Positions 24,438-36,833 of a DNA stretch of 64,000 bases are shown in pieces. The notes under the pieces were generated by a model. That model was not told the origin of the DNA. It ran no database searches and was given only the letters and a program-made list of their open reading frames with translations. Both the position numbers and the translations under genes were made by a program. Within the stretch, counting starts at the first letter, position 1. Every line of letters begins with the position of its first letter. The stretch is from Xanthostigma xanthostigma (Eukaryota > Arthropoda > Insecta > Raphidioptera > Raphidiidae), in NCBI GenBank assembly GCA_963575645.1, contig OY754467.1, forward strand, positions 35,957,108-36,021,107, in the 5' to 3' direction.

Positions 24438-24647
24438 TCAAATATTATCTGTATTGTCTCTGATTATCTGTTGTCTGCATTCTCTGGCATTCAAATGATT
24501 GTTGGTTCGACGGAAGTTGAAAATTTTAAATTTCATTTGTTTTATTTTCATATAGATGTCACTGAGTACAGAACTAAATCTATGGTTGTGTATATCCGGT
24601 ACATCATTCTTCACAGCTTCGCAAGCTTCCTGTTGACTCATCGCCAT
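24438..24647 (-). CDS. Possible 69-aa protein divergent from SRSF2
   Basis: An uninterrupted ATG-to-stop frame starting MAMSQQEACEAVKNDVPDI, rich in Lys/Arg/Asn. The ATG (with an ATGGCGATG context) lies 140 bp from the SRSF2 ATG on the other strand, a layout typical of a shared promoter. No known family recognised. It may also be the first exon of a longer gene or chance. Confidence 0.35.
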   Translation of the reverse strand: MAMSQQEACEAVKNDVPDIHNHRFSSVLSDIYMKIKQMKFKIFNFRRTNNHLNARECRQQIIRDNTDNI

Positions 24648-24786
24648 TTTGTACCGTAAAGCCGCGTTTGTGTTACTGGAATTCTCTTATTTTTTGTACC
24701 AATAAAGCGAAGCAAATTTATTTCAGTAATAATTATTGTGAGCAAAGGTGTTTAATAAGTGAATTGTGTGTAGCAGAGAAGCCAAA

Positions 24787-25760
24787 ATGAGTTACGGTCG
24801 GCCACCGCCTCGTATCGATGGCATGGTATCTTTAAAGGTAGATAATTTGACCTATAGGACGACGCCAGAAGACTTACGACGCGTTTTTGAAAGATGTGGA
24901 GAAGTAGGAGATATTTATATTCCTCGTGATAGGTTTTCTCGCGAAAGTCGAGGGTTCGCATTTGTACGGTGAGTATTTACTATTTACCGAATGTTTGCAT
25001 TTTTCGACAATCTGATACTTTGTTTATATAGCAGCTGTTCAAAAAAATAATAACTTTCACCACTAGGTTCTACGACAAACGAGACGCAGAAGATGCATTG
25101 GACGCTATGGATGGAAGAATTTTAGACGGAAGGGAACTTCGTGTGCAAATGGCGCGTTATGGACGCCCATCTTCGCCTTATCGTAGGCATGGAAGGTACA
25201 GTCGCAGAAGGTACAATGTCTATCTGATCAAGTTTTTCGTTTTGAATTTTTGTTTTGGAACGATTGATAAGCTTGATAAACATGAATTTGAAACATCCAT
25301 TTGATTTTGAAGCCTAGATATAAAATTTGTCGAATATGTTTGGTTTAAATAATTGCTTCAGTTTGTTCTTTGGTGAACTCGCTTCTTCAGTGTGTGTTTC
25401 AAAGGCTCATTCTGACATGAAAAGTTTAATTGCTGTGATGTGACCTACCGATCATTAATTATGTGCATTTAAAAATAATTCACTGCACCGATTGTGCATT
25501 GCTAGAACAAAGTCGACGTTTTTCCGACCTAGGTGATCGCATTAGGCAATAATAGCTTTAATTGTCGTTTATGCAATACGTTCAGGTCACGATCTCGTTC
25601 ACGCAGTCGTTCACGATCCAGGTCACGCCGTCGCTCTCGTTCGAGGTCACGCCGCCGTTCATACAGCCGCAGCAGATCCCGTTCCGACAGCAAGAGTTCG
25701 CGAGGACGCAGTCGTTCAAGGTCCGGAAGCAAGTCCCGATCACGTTCCAGATCCAAGTAA
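24787..25760 (+). CDS. SRSF2: Serine/arginine-rich splicing factor 2 (SC35)
   Basis: Nuclear SR protein that binds exonic enhancers and promotes splice-site recognition. Exons 24787-24968, 25067-25210, 25586-25760; phases close (2, 2) to about 166 aa. The RRM follows [21 protein letters not shown]2 is LKVDNL, RNP1 is RGFAFVRF, split by intron 1. After the [14 protein letters not shown] leads into an RS domain ([18 protein letters not shown] ... SRSRSK). Retention of intron 2 would give a stop at 25302-25304 and a protein without the RS domain. GTGAGT nine bases after the stop (25769) and a CATAG acceptor at about 25827 suggest a 3'-UTR intron. Confidence 0.95.
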
Positions 25761-26329
25761 ATCATCTATGTGAGTATACGTGGCATAAGTAATATGTTAA
25801 ATAACTTTTATTGTCTGATTTCATAGGAGTGTGTGCAGAAAAGTGTGGTAGGTTTGACAGTAACATAATTTTTTATTATAATCTGTACAAGTTTTGATCA
25901 GGTAATTATTTTATTTTCCGATGAGTAATGATAATTATTATCCCTAATATAAAACATTTTCAACCATCTGTGAATGTGCTTTTGTGTTTTCTTTCTTGTT
26001 GTGTACAGTTTTTGCATGATTTTTTTGCCAACTACTAGAAAGTCAAAGAGGTGGTGTTTGTAGGTATTTAATGTTTTTCTCAGAAAATTTTGCCAGCAGG
26101 ATGATTTACTAACCGAGTAGGAACAGTGTAAGTAATATTTTGTAATATTATAAAATTTTATGTAATTTACTTGATGAGTTCCGAGAAGAATACTGGATAA
26201 TTTGGTTTGTTATCATTTGGCGCCTAAACCGAACATCAAATTTTCATAAAAAATTGGAGAATTTGTTCGCGCTAACCCAACAGACTTACTAAATAGGTAA
26301 AAAAAATACAAATAAACACGACAAAATAC
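25761..26329 (+). other. SRSF2 3' UTR region
   Basis: Non-coding, with a GTGAGT donor just after the stop and a TTTCATAG acceptor about 55 bp on. No ORF. Extent of the transcript not determined. Confidence 0.5.
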
Positions 26330-26719
26330 AGTGTAAACTCCATATAACTCGATATAACGGCAAACTTCTTAAAACTTAACGTTGAAATTACTTAACTCTA
26401 GTTGGGTTACCTTGTTGCTCATACAATGATATACTCTAAATAACGACAACAATACGTCATCATTGAGCAATAAACAATAATTGTTTGTTATTTTGTTGCT
26501 TTGTTGTCGGCAACATGTCTACTGAAGGTTCTAAGAAATTCGTTCTTTTGTTTGTTGGTTATCTTTCATATGTTTAGCTCAGTTGTTTGTTGGTCAGTTG
26601 TAAATTTTATATATCATGAATAATATTATAGTAAAATTAATGGATTATTTCTTCTCTCCGTTTAACGACAACTCTCAAGTGCACAATCCCTTGAGTGTCG
26701 CTGTATAGAGCTTACACTG
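26330..26719. mobile_element. pogo-like MITE, copy 1
   Basis: Ends CAGTGTAAACTCCATATAAC and, reversed, CAGTGTAAGCTCTATACAGC, flanked by TA on both sides. Two more copies lie at 49717-50001 and 51608-52009 with the same interior (GTCGGCAACATG, AAATTCGTTCTTTTG). Non-autonomous. Confidence 0.85.
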
Positions 26720-27340
26720 TATGTACGAACACGAAATTAGATTAGATTAAATTGATTTGTTGTTTCTATTAAAATTTTCACAGTTCACGTAAAGTCAGAA
26801 ACAAGAGCTGCTGAATCGAAATATTTACTCTGCAACAGCGCGCATTTGTACTACTGTAAACAAATTATTTGCGCAGGTCGGCATTTCAATATCGGAGCTC
26901 AGTGGCTGATACCCATTCATTTTCATTACTTAATAATCAAATTTCAGAATTGGTAAAGTTGTCGCTTGCACGTGCTGCCAAATCCTCGACCCCTATTGGC
27001 CAAGTAGCCAAAGAACTCTAACACGAGTCAAGTTCTGGGCTCGCCCTTGACAATCTTGCCACGACTGTTGCAGATGTCAAAAATGCTGTGAATGCTCCGT
27101 GTTTGCGGATTCGAATGTAACAGTCTGCAACATCCTTAGTGCCTGTGTAATTTTCGAGTGCAAGATAATAGAGATGTTCACTGCCAAACTTGATCGCTAG
27201 AGACGCCAGCTATATAGCCACCTTGGTCTGCTGGCAGTCCGTAGTAGTGTTTGAAGAATAAGTTTGTTTAAAACTGGCCGATACCCGCAGCTTCGCACGT
27301 TACGTAATCCTTGGACAAAAATGTTTGCCTCTTTCTGTTA

Positions 27341-28123
27341 CAGTAGAACGCCGATTATCCGAATTAATTGGGACCGGGGTCGATTCGGATAATCGAAAAT
27401 TCGGATAATCGGACATAGACTGGTAACAGTTGAAATTAGAGATGCCACGAATATTCGGCTACTATTCGGTATTCGGCCTATTCGGCTACTTTTTTTAATA
27501 TTCGGTATTCGGCCGAATGTTGCGTACTATCCGGCCAAATACCGAATATCAAATCATCGGGAAAAACGCACATATTACTCAAAAATATGCGATTTTTTTC
27601 TTAATTAGTATTATTTTGTAAAGCTTTTGGTGAACAAACAGTGATATTTTTTAGTAATAAGGACTATTAATAACACAATTTGATGTAACAATGAACAAAT
27701 AATGCTTGTCGTGACACGGTCTAGTTGCGCAAATGAAACAAATACGCCCGCGGCGTTGCTACCGCACGCTCCGTAATGGGACAAGTCGTAACCTGTCACC
27801 CGCAAAATGTACACATAATTTGCCGAATATTCGGCGCTTCGGCCGAGAACATGGCTGAATATTCAGTATTCGGCAAAATCACTATTCGTGGCATCACTAG
27901 TTGAAATATATCTGGACTCCAGCGAGTTCCAACTTCGACGTGTGCTGATACCATTGTAGCGTCTACACGGCAATTGTCACTCGCATTTTTGTATTCTTGC
28001 GTCCCCACAAAACTTGTTTTTATTGAAAAATTACTTGGTTTTAATTTTTTATATTGCGCTTAGGACCGATTCGGATAATTGGCGATTCGGTTTATCGGCG
28101 TTCGGATAATCGGCGTTCTACTG
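27341..28123. mobile_element. pogo/Tigger-type MITE with CAGTAGAACGCCGATTATCC ends
   Basis: The left terminus CAGTAGAACGCCGATTATCC and the right terminus, reverse complement CAGTAGAACGCCGATTATCC, match exactly over 20 bp, flanked by TA. This is a classic Tigger-like end. A hAT MITE is inserted at 27437-27899. Without it the element is about 310 bp. Confidence 0.88.
27437..27899. mobile_element. hAT MITE nested in the Tigger MITE
   Basis: A perfect 8-bp duplication GTTGAAAT flanks it (27429-27436, 27900-27907). Ends TAGAGATGCCACGAATA and, reversed, TAGTGATGCCACGAATA. The interior has many ATTCGG/CCGAAT repeats near both ends. No transposase. Confidence 0.92.
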
Positions 28124-31100
28124 TACTATTACCCACAATAAAATTGAAATCATGGAAATTCCCTATTCAAACATCGATTTTTGATTCACATCAGCGATTC
28201 CAATGTTGTTCCGGCATAGCTAATTGTATTTTTAATAATTTTTTCAGACGAAGTGAAGAAGAGACCGTTCGCAATGAATCGTCGACCGCAAGAAGAAGAA
28301 AAAGAAATGTTCAACGTCATTACAGCTCACTGAATTCAGTGAGTCGGTTCAGGAGAGTGATTCGGTGAGAATGGTGCGGTACCGGTGGCGCAGACGTAAG
28401 CTGTTTTGTGGTAGCAGGTTGGCGTATTGTGTGCAGACTAGTGACGTATTAAAGCCACAGGTACTGACCCATTCACTTCTCTCCAAACAGACTCACTTTC
28501 TCACATACACACACACACACACACTTCTCATTTTTTTTTTTTGTTTCATTTTTTGTACATTACTCTGTATTGAATATGTTATTGATTTCGCGATAATTAT
28601 TTTTGTCATGAATTGTTTGTCCATGTCAGTCTTCAAACATCGGAAACACTTACGAAGTCTTACGGCACATGAACGTAGCGACTGATTTCGTTGTATTTCT
28701 AAAATTATAGCCGTCGAGTGTGCTCGTAGACGAACCGTGCGTTGAAATCGTGGCCTTAAGCCCTGCCCCGTCGTTGAAGTAGTAACGTTTCCTATTCTGG
28801 AGTATTATTTTACTTTGTGGGTAACTGTTGCAAAAATTGGTCATTTTTCCATTCGTAAATACAGTACAGTGGTCTAAATGAAATGCGATCTTTTCAGAGT
28901 TTTTACGATCAGAAAAAGGGACGGAGATAATTATATTAATTTTTCAAGATTATCATTAAAAATAATATTATTTTTTAAACTAAAGTAATTGATTGAAACA
29001 AAGTGGTTTTGTAGTAATTGCTGGTTTCAATTATTGAATCCCTAAAAAAAGAATCATAATGACTAAATGTGTGCAGACAATTCATACAATTTTTTTTTTT
29101 TTTTTGACATAACTAGTATGTCAAAAATTGTTTACGCATTTTTTTTAAACGATGGTGTGAAATCCGTAAAATTTCAGTTTACACGAATTTTTCTTTTTTT
29201 AATACGACGAACGGAGACTTAAAAAAATAATTTGATTGAACCCAAAGTATCATTGCTTTACGTTGTACCCTGTTTTTGATTTCTTCGTCGGTTTCAACTT
29301 TTGGTAAGATGTGAAATCTTCGAATCATTAAAACGATACGGATATATATTTTAATGGTGTGAACAGAGTACATCTGTATTTCTTTTTTTCTTTTTTTATC
29401 ATTTAAGTTTTGATGTTGCAGCGTTTATAGAAAACGTTTTCCATTTACATTTAATTTTCCAATATTGGAGTTGTAATTTGAAACAATACAACAATAATAT
29501 TTTTTTAATCGTCGGTAACAGAATGTACATTTATTCCCCTGTATGTAAAAAAAAAACAAAAGTGTTACATTTTTTATGTTTTTAACAAAATGCATCAGAA
29601 TTGACCAACTAAAAAGCGGTTCGTTGTTATCGAGTCATTTGCACATACATTTTTGAAACATCGATCTATAGTTTTACAAAGAAAGGTTTTGAAAAAAGCC
29701 ACTTAAAAACATTTGAAGGCTTATCCTCAATCTGTCGCATTTTATAAATATTTAAAATAAAAAAAAGATAATTATACGTTTAAAAAGAGAACTCATTTGA
29801 AGAGATACGAGTTATTTTCTCTTGTGTCGAGAAAGAAGACTTAATTCGCAACCACCGTGGTGGAAATATTGCATAGTGTGTTCGATAGGCAGGTTTCTCT
29901 TTAAAAATCGTCCAAAGTGCAAATAATGTCCAGGGCTGATAACATGAAAATAAAAAATCGTTTTACGAGTGGTTTCACATCACTGTATTTTGGACTGTAT
30001 CTATTTCAAATTGCAAAGTGACAATTGTATGAAAATTAAGTATTTCAAACATTTAATTTGTATGCTTTTCATACAGGTATTAGTTGATATATTATATCTT
30101 ATTTTTTACCTTTATAACCATTAATTTGACAAGTTTTGTCACATATAGTGAATTATATTGTCATTTTCATATTGATTTCATCACTACGATAACTGCCTAC
30201 ACGTTTGACGTTTGACTAGAAACGATTTTTAATGAGCGCACTGTAATATTGCAACTATGGCGCAACTTGTATCGCGTATGAATGTAAATTGTATAATATA
30301 CGTCACAAAAATTTCTTTTTTCATTCAAAAGTCGAGTCAAAATTGATTATTGAAATTGAAAAATATGAAATATGGTAGATTCAGAACTTGACCATAAAAA
30401 AGTAACAGTAGAAATGGAGAAAACAATAGATCGATGGTTCACTATAATTTGAATATCAATTTTCACGGAGCAGAGTTTTAATAAAAAAAAAAGAAAAAAC
30501 AATTTTTCCATAATAATTTTCATACTTAGTTTATAAAATCTATTGACTAAATATATTTATTTTATTTGCTTTTCGTGTCAACATTATACTTATGTTAGTT
30601 ATTTGATGTAGTACCTATAACGTAGGATTTAACGTGTACAATGAACTTGAATTCGTTGTGTTTAAGTAATATTTACTCCATTTCTCTGAATAATGCTTGT
30701 ATTTATAAATAATGTAAAACTTATAATGTAAAATTAAATTAGTTGCGTTTGATTTATTTTAATTTTTTTGTTTTTTAATTTTTTTCTTTTTTACAATTTT
30801 CAAACGAAAAATTTCAAAGTTACTTTTAAAAGAGAAATTCTTACGGTTTAAAGATGCTTGTAAATATTTCGCTTCATTCAAATGTTTTAGTTTTCTCATG
30901 TATTTGAAATAGTCAGGTTTACAGTTGACAAATATGTACCAACTTTTTGTTGCGGTATAATTGAATTTTACCAAAAATCTACGTATTTTTGAAATATTTG
31001 TATCAGTCATCGGTTTATAAATTTAATTTTTATAATATAGTTCTCATTTTAACCGATAGTAAGCGATTTTGGATTTATGATAGTGTTATTTTTTAAAAAA

Positions 31101-31839
31101 TCTTATTTTTTTATAAACTAATAAAAATAGATTATGAAAAAATATCACAATGGTTGTAGACTGTGTTGTCTCTACTAGCAACTGTATTAAATGAACATTA
31201 TCCCATTAATATTATTTATTTTTAAAGCACTACTGCATAAATGAGGTCCATCTGACAATGAAAAAAAAAAAACAGATATATTTTGTAATCACAGTCAGAA
31301 CAGTAGGTGTGTGTGTTGGTAAGTTCGGAACTCCCAATGTCGCCAATACAGAACTCATTTGAAGTTATATAGTAAAAAATTGCAATTGTTTCACAAACAT
31401 ATCGACAAGAAAATATTTCAGTCCTTAAATTTTTTAAAATCCGTCGATAGGAAATGTCTTTTGATGTGTGATGATGCGAAATATATCTGTGAAAAAGTTC
31501 TATTTAAACTGTAAAAATAAGCGCGCAATAAAAACTTTCACTTTAAACACACTTTGTTCCGAAAAAGTAAAGAATCCTATTTATTTTTTTATCGTATGCT
31601 TATTTTTATGACAATCTTGCAGTGTTCAAAACAAAACAAAAAAGATTTTATGCTCTAGAGTCTAGAAGGATCGCTTCAAAATAATTTAGAAAAATATTTG
31701 CGTTTAGGAATTGTTTGCAGAATAGAATAATTTGTATTCGTATTCAGTTACATTGTATTCAAATAAATTGCAAATGTTTCTACTTTGTAAACAGTAAGAT
31801 ATATACCATAACCTTAAATTTATACATATTATAAAAAAA
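28124..31839. other. Gene-poor stretch downstream of SRSF2
   Basis: AT-rich non-coding DNA. 28248-28364 is purine-rich, preceded by TTTTTTCAG and followed by GTGAGT (28339) or GTGAGA (28365), so it could be an alternative 3'-UTR exon of SRSF2. A CA dinucleotide run lies near 28507. Nothing recognised from 28700 on. Confidence 0.5.
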
Positions 31840-32260
31840 CGCACTGGTCACCTGTTCCCCGGAAAGCGATTGTTCTATTGCGGCTACATTAAAATTACGC
31901 GTCGATCCATCGATCATAGAACGCGGCCGTTTCCTGCGGACAGAGTGACCTGTTGCGTTGTAATAAGATTGTATCCTGGTCAAATGTTAGATTGCTAACT
32001 GTGTTCCCTGTGGCAGGAGGGGCGGGTGTTGCTGAGACACATGCGGTGTGTTGGTGCGCGAGCAGAGCAGTCGCGGGGAGAGAGTGGGCAGTGAGAGATG
32101 ATTGGTTGCCGTATCCTGCTCCCGCCCACCCGGTGTGCAGATACTCCCCGCCTGTTGTGTATGTACGCGTTTTACGAGATACATAGAGATCGGGGAAGAT
32201 TGATCACGTTCCCTGTAACCGGTTTCGACTACTGCATTCAGGGGTAGAGATGAAAAACTT
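31840..32260. promoter_or_regulatory. GC/CpG-rich island in a gene-poor stretch
   Basis: About 420 bp with clearly more G+C and CpG than the flanks (GCGCGAGCAGAGCAGTCGCG, CCCGCCCACCCGG, GGGGCGGG). Possible GT donors lie inside. It may be the promoter or first non-coding exon of a gene whose body is elsewhere. No convincing ORF. Confidence 0.4.
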
Positions 32261-33445
32261 TGACCGCAATTAGATCCTTCGAAAGTTTGACCGAATTTAA
32301 ATTACTTTGTGTGCAATTGGGGTTGATAAAATCGTTTCTTCTGAAAAGTTGCTGATTTCGATCTTGAATTGCCCACAAATTTTATTGTTTAACAGTCAAA
32401 TATAAGAATCAAGAGAATACTAGGTTATAGTGTCTTTAAAAAGTTGGTCAAACCATTTTAAAAAGCACTTAACTTGCCGTAAGTTTACCCTAAGTCCAAA
32501 TATTTTTCCTTATTTTTTTTTACTAAAAATTAATCAATTTTTGGGGATAATAATTAAGATGACTAAAATGTTAATTGAAAAAATTTAAAAAAAAATGTAT
32601 TTTCAGTCGGAGGTAAGTAATCGTAGCGAAAAATCACTACTGAAATTATTAGACCGATATCCCGGAATATTTTAATATGTGCTGCGTTATGCTTGCCATT
32701 TCTAACGCTAACAAATTTATTGAACACTGTTTGAAAATTGAATTTCAACTGAGAAGATGGAAATTTCAAAGAGAAATAGGTCACTGTCACACTAAACTAT
32801 AATCCCGAAAAATCTTCAAATAAACCTGATGATTTTTATTGCTAGTCCATAATAAAATGCCTTTTATACAAAGGATTTGAAAAACCAGGCGACTTGTCTA
32901 AACCGAGACATTTTTTCATTTGCAAATTAAGAATTCGCCATTTGCTAATTATAAAGTTTGCTAAAATTTATTTATTATTTTTAATCGTTAAAACGAGTTA
33001 GCAATTGGCAAATAGATCATTGACATCAATTAAATTTTTTCAAACTACGAATGGCGTACCTATTTGCATAGACTGTTGGACCGTTGTCTGGTATATTTCC
33101 TCTAAATTTTATTGCAATGCCAATATTGACAAGTTTGCAGACAACGATACAAATTATTAGATTTATTCGTAGTATTTCATGATTATGAGTAGTTTATTAC
33201 GCAAATCGATGAAATAATAAGCCCATTGTTTTTACGAAATGTTTCAGAATATCCAAAATAATACTGTTGACGGCCATTGTATTCAATCTTTAATTATTAT
33301 TATTGTAGAATATGGATTTTTGTTGCAACACAGCATGGCGTAAAAACATATTGCAATATTTGTGTTTATAAAAAAAACTTAGTAACATATTTTCAAAATA
33401 TCCACGTTTACTTTTAGTAATAAATTATTGTTATTTCTTTATGTT
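32261..33445. other. Non-coding, nothing recognised
   Basis: AT-rich, no ORF or repeat ends noted. Confidence 0.5.
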
Positions 33446-33669
33446 CAGTTTTTCAGATGGAATGCAAGAATAGAAAATGCACAACTTTTTTATCAACAAT
33501 AAATATATAATTTAAAAATAAATAGTGTTTTTTATGTACTTTCCTTTGAACATGTAACAGTTTTTCAGATGGAATGCAAGAATAGAAAATGCACAACTTT
33601 TTTTATCAACAATAAATACATATATAATTTAAAAATAAACAGTGTTTTTTATGTACTTTCCTTGGAACT
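33446..33669. repeat. 112-bp tandem duplication
   Basis: Two adjacent copies (from 33446 and 33558) of a unit starting CAGTTTTTCAGATGGAATGC and ending ACTTTCCTT; they differ by a few bases and a small insertion, so the duplication is fairly recent. Confidence 0.8.
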
Positions 33670-34628
33670 TGTAACAATGTACCATCATTTTTGGAAATGA
33701 AGGATTCAATTCTGGGAATTTTTGTACTATTCCATATCAATGCAAAATTTTTATGCAAGGATAAAGTTCAAGCCGTATGGACCTAAAAAGTGACTTTTAG
33801 CGTAGGTAAAATTTAGTTTATTTTTGTGGACAATTTTGGAAAATATCTTTGATCCAATTCAACTTCAATAGGTTTATAGAAAATGACACGTTGTAGTCAC
33901 CAAACCCGTCCATTGCTTCGTATAACTTACTGTTTCGAAGATAGGCCCATTCAAAGTGCTTTTCTGAAAAGTCTAGCTCTAGAATATGTATCGGATACGT
34001 TTATAATTCGGTGTATTGATAGAAAACGACACGCTGAATTCACGAGCGCATTCGGAGGTCTATCTAATATAGTTTAGTTTAGGAGACAGAAACGTTCAAA
34101 TGTAGCTTCAGTTTAAATACATTTCAAATGCCTATAGAACGTAAAATTGAGCTTATTTTTTATTTGGAGTGTCATTTCCTGATAGTATAAAACGTGTGGA
34201 CTTAAAAACGACACGCTGAATTCAATGAGCGCACCCGGAGGTCTGTATCAATTACCGTTTCGGAGATAAGGCCACCCGAAGTACTTTTCTGGTAAGTCTG
34301 GTCTGGAATGCGCATCGCATACATTTCAAATTCAGTGTACTGATAGAAAACGACACGCTGAATTCATTGAGCGCACCCGAAGGTCTGTATCTAATACCGT
34401 TTCGGAGATAAATACATACAAATGTTGCTTCGGTGTTTAAAGTTTAAACACACTTCAAATGGCCACAGAACCAAAAGTTGAACTTATTTTTTTATTTGGA
34501 GTGTCATTTCCTGTTAGTATAAGCCGTGTAAATAAAAAAATAAGCTCAACTTAGGTTGTTTTTTTTTTTTTTGACAATTTTGGAAAATCTCTCGGAACCG
34601 ATTCAAATTCGGTAGGCTTATAGAAAAC

Positions 34629-34760
34629 TAGCTGCTGCTACCCCCGCGGCTCCGTCCGCAATTGAGATGAAACACGATAGCAACAACTGTAGTGCGTTGT
34701 CCGTCAGTAAGTCAGTGTTAAAGGAGATTAGCCCCCAAGGAGATGAATTTTCAAAAATCC
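34629..34760 (-). mobile_element. Helitron-like 3' end, left, facing outward
   Basis: Reading minus, the sequence ends GGAGCCGCGGGGGTAGCAGC then CTAG followed by T, the Helitron 3' pattern. The inner flank CAACGCACTACAGTTG and the phrases GACTTACTGACGGAC match the right-hand copy at 39110-39263. Confidence 0.65.
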
Positions 34761-36125
34761 TTTCTTACTGTTCACTTACACCATATAGGGGACTTCTGTG
34801 CAAAATTTCATGCGTCTAGACCCACCGGTTTAGACTGCGTTGTACAGTCAATGTTAAGAGTTTTAACTAAGTAGATTAAAATCCCGTAAGGGATGAATTT
34901 TCAAAAATCCTTTCTTAGTGCTCATTTAATACACCATATAGGGGACTTCTGTGCAAAATTTCATGCGTCTAGACCCACCGGTTTAGACTGTGCGTTGTAC
35001 AGTCAATGTTAAGAGTTTTAACTAAGTAGATTAAAATCCCTTAAGGGATGAATTTTCAAAAATCCTTTCTTAGTGCTCACTTAATACACCATATAGGGGA
35101 CTTCTGTGCAAAATTTCATGCGTCTAGACCCACCGGTTTAGACTGTGCGTTGTACAGTCAATGTTAAGAGTTTTAACTAAGTAGATTAAAATCCCTTAAG
35201 GGATGAATTTTCAAAAATCCTTTCTTAGTGCTCACTTAATACACCATATAGGGGACTTCTGTGCAAAATTTCATGCGTCTAGACCCACCGGTTTAGACTG
35301 TGCGTTGTACAGTCAATGTTAAGAGTTTTAACTAAGTAGATTAAAATCCCTTAAGGGATGAATTTTCAAAAATCCTTTCTTAGTGCTCACTTAATACACC
35401 ATATAGGGGACTTCTGTGCAAAATTTCATGCGTCTAGACCCACCGGTTTAGACTGTGCGTTGTACAGTCAATGTTAAGAGTTTTAACTAAGTAGATTAAA
35501 ATCCCTTAAGGGATGAATTTTCAAAAATCCTTTCTTAGTGCTCACTTAATACACCATATAGGGGAGTTCTGTGCAAAATTTCATGCGTCTAGACCCACCG
35601 GTTTAGACTGTGCGTTGTACAGTCAATGTTAAGAGTTTTAACTAAGTAGATTAAAATCCCTTAAGGGATGAATTTTCAAAAATCCTTTCTTAGTGCTCAC
35701 TTAATACACCATATAGGGGACTTCTGTGCAAAATTTCATGCGTCTAGACCCACCGGTTTAGACTGTGCGTTGTACAGTCAATGTTAAGAGTTTTAACTAA
35801 GTAGATTAAAATCCCTTAAGGGATGAATTTTCAAAAATCCTTTCTTAGTGCTCACTTAATACACCATATAGGGGACTTCTGTGCAAAATTTCATGCGTCT
35901 AGACCCACCGGTTTAGACTGTGCGTTGTACAGTCAATGTCAAGAGTTTTAACTAAGTAGATTAAAATCCCTTAAGGGATGAATTTTCAAAAATCCTTTCT
36001 TAGTGCTCACTTAATACACCATATAGGGGACTTCTGTGCAAAATTTCATGCGTCTAGACCCCCCGGTTTAGACTGTGCGTTGTACAGTCAATGTTAAGAG
36101 TTTTAACTAAGTAGATTAAAATCCC
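34731..36125 (+). repeat. Array of nine 155-bp tandem units
   Basis: Units start near 34731 (divergent), 34886, 35041, 35196, 35351, 35506, 35661, 35816 and 35971, exactly 155 bp apart. Each has AAGGGATGAATTTTCAAAAA, GGGGACTTCTGTGCAAAATT and GACTGTGCGTTGTACAGTCA. The inner units differ by only one or two bases, so the array grew or was homogenised recently. The tenth unit is broken by the insertion at 36130 and resumes at 36834. The phrases are typical Helitron interior sequence. Confidence 0.92.
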
Positions 36126-36129
36126 TAAA

Positions 36130-36833
36130 GGCCCCCATACACCTCGTTCTTTTTTGGCAGTTTTAACCGCCGGGTAAAACTGTACGGTTAAACACGAACA
36201 ACGGCCATCCCCATACACCTCGTTCTTTTATGGCAGTTTTAACCGCACTGGTAAAACTGTACGGTTAATTTAAACACAGAGGCGTAGTTTCGTAATTCGT
36301 TCAGTTTTTCTGAAGTCGTGGCATCATTAATACGATCTGCTTTGATGGAAAATACAATAATATTGATATTATTTTATGTTTAATAAACATTAATAAACAA
36401 TATAATGCAAAAATAATTAATAAAATTGATTGATATTAGTCTAAATTAGAGTGTTTTATTTGACACCATTATTTTTTCCTCTAAATTAATCAATATGTTT
36501 ATAGCAATTTTCATTTATTTTTGTCAAAATTGCTTAGCACTAAAACGGTTAAAATATAAATCAATACTCAAACTAATTACAATCATTTAATTAATATGAC
36601 TTATTTGCTGTACGTCGCACCACTGAATAAACACGTCGATTCTATCGGAAAGCGCCACACATTACGATTTAAAACGACAACCAGCAAACACGTCGTGTTT
36701 AAAATCAAGCTTCGGCAGATAAAAAAACTGCCGTGTTTCATCGACAGTTTTTGCCCATACACTTCGGTTTTGACCGACGTGTTTTATCGTGACGATGAAA
36801 ACTGCCAAAAAAGAACGAGGTGTATGGGGGCCT
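36130..36833. mobile_element. MITE with GGCCCCCATACACCTCG ends, likely TTAA target
   Basis: Inverted ends of about 33 bp: GGCCCCCATACACCTCGTTC plus TTTTTTGGCAGTTTT, mirrored at 36798-36832. The target in other array units is CCCTTAAGGG; the flanks here read CCCTAAA and TTAAGGG, fitting a TTAA duplication with one mutated copy, though an 8-bp duplication is not excluded. The left end is itself duplicated: the first roughly 80 bp recurs at 36211. Confidence 0.75.

Noticed and set aside
25529-25765. Long minus-strand ORF rich in Arg-Asp-Leu-Arg repeats
   Set aside because: Antisense shadow of the SRSF2 RS-domain exon.
27611-27814. ORF in the nested hAT MITE
   Set aside because: No hAT transposase motif; element is non-autonomous.
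28054-28368. 104-codon ORF after SRSF2
   Set aside because: Starts inside a Tigger MITE end and is low complexity; better read as possible UTR exon.
28507-28524. Possible Z-DNA or regulatory CA run
   Set aside because: Ordinary short microsatellite.
34886-36125. CRISPR-like regular repeats
   Set aside because: The units abut with no spacers, are 155 bp long and eukaryotic; this is a tandem satellite.
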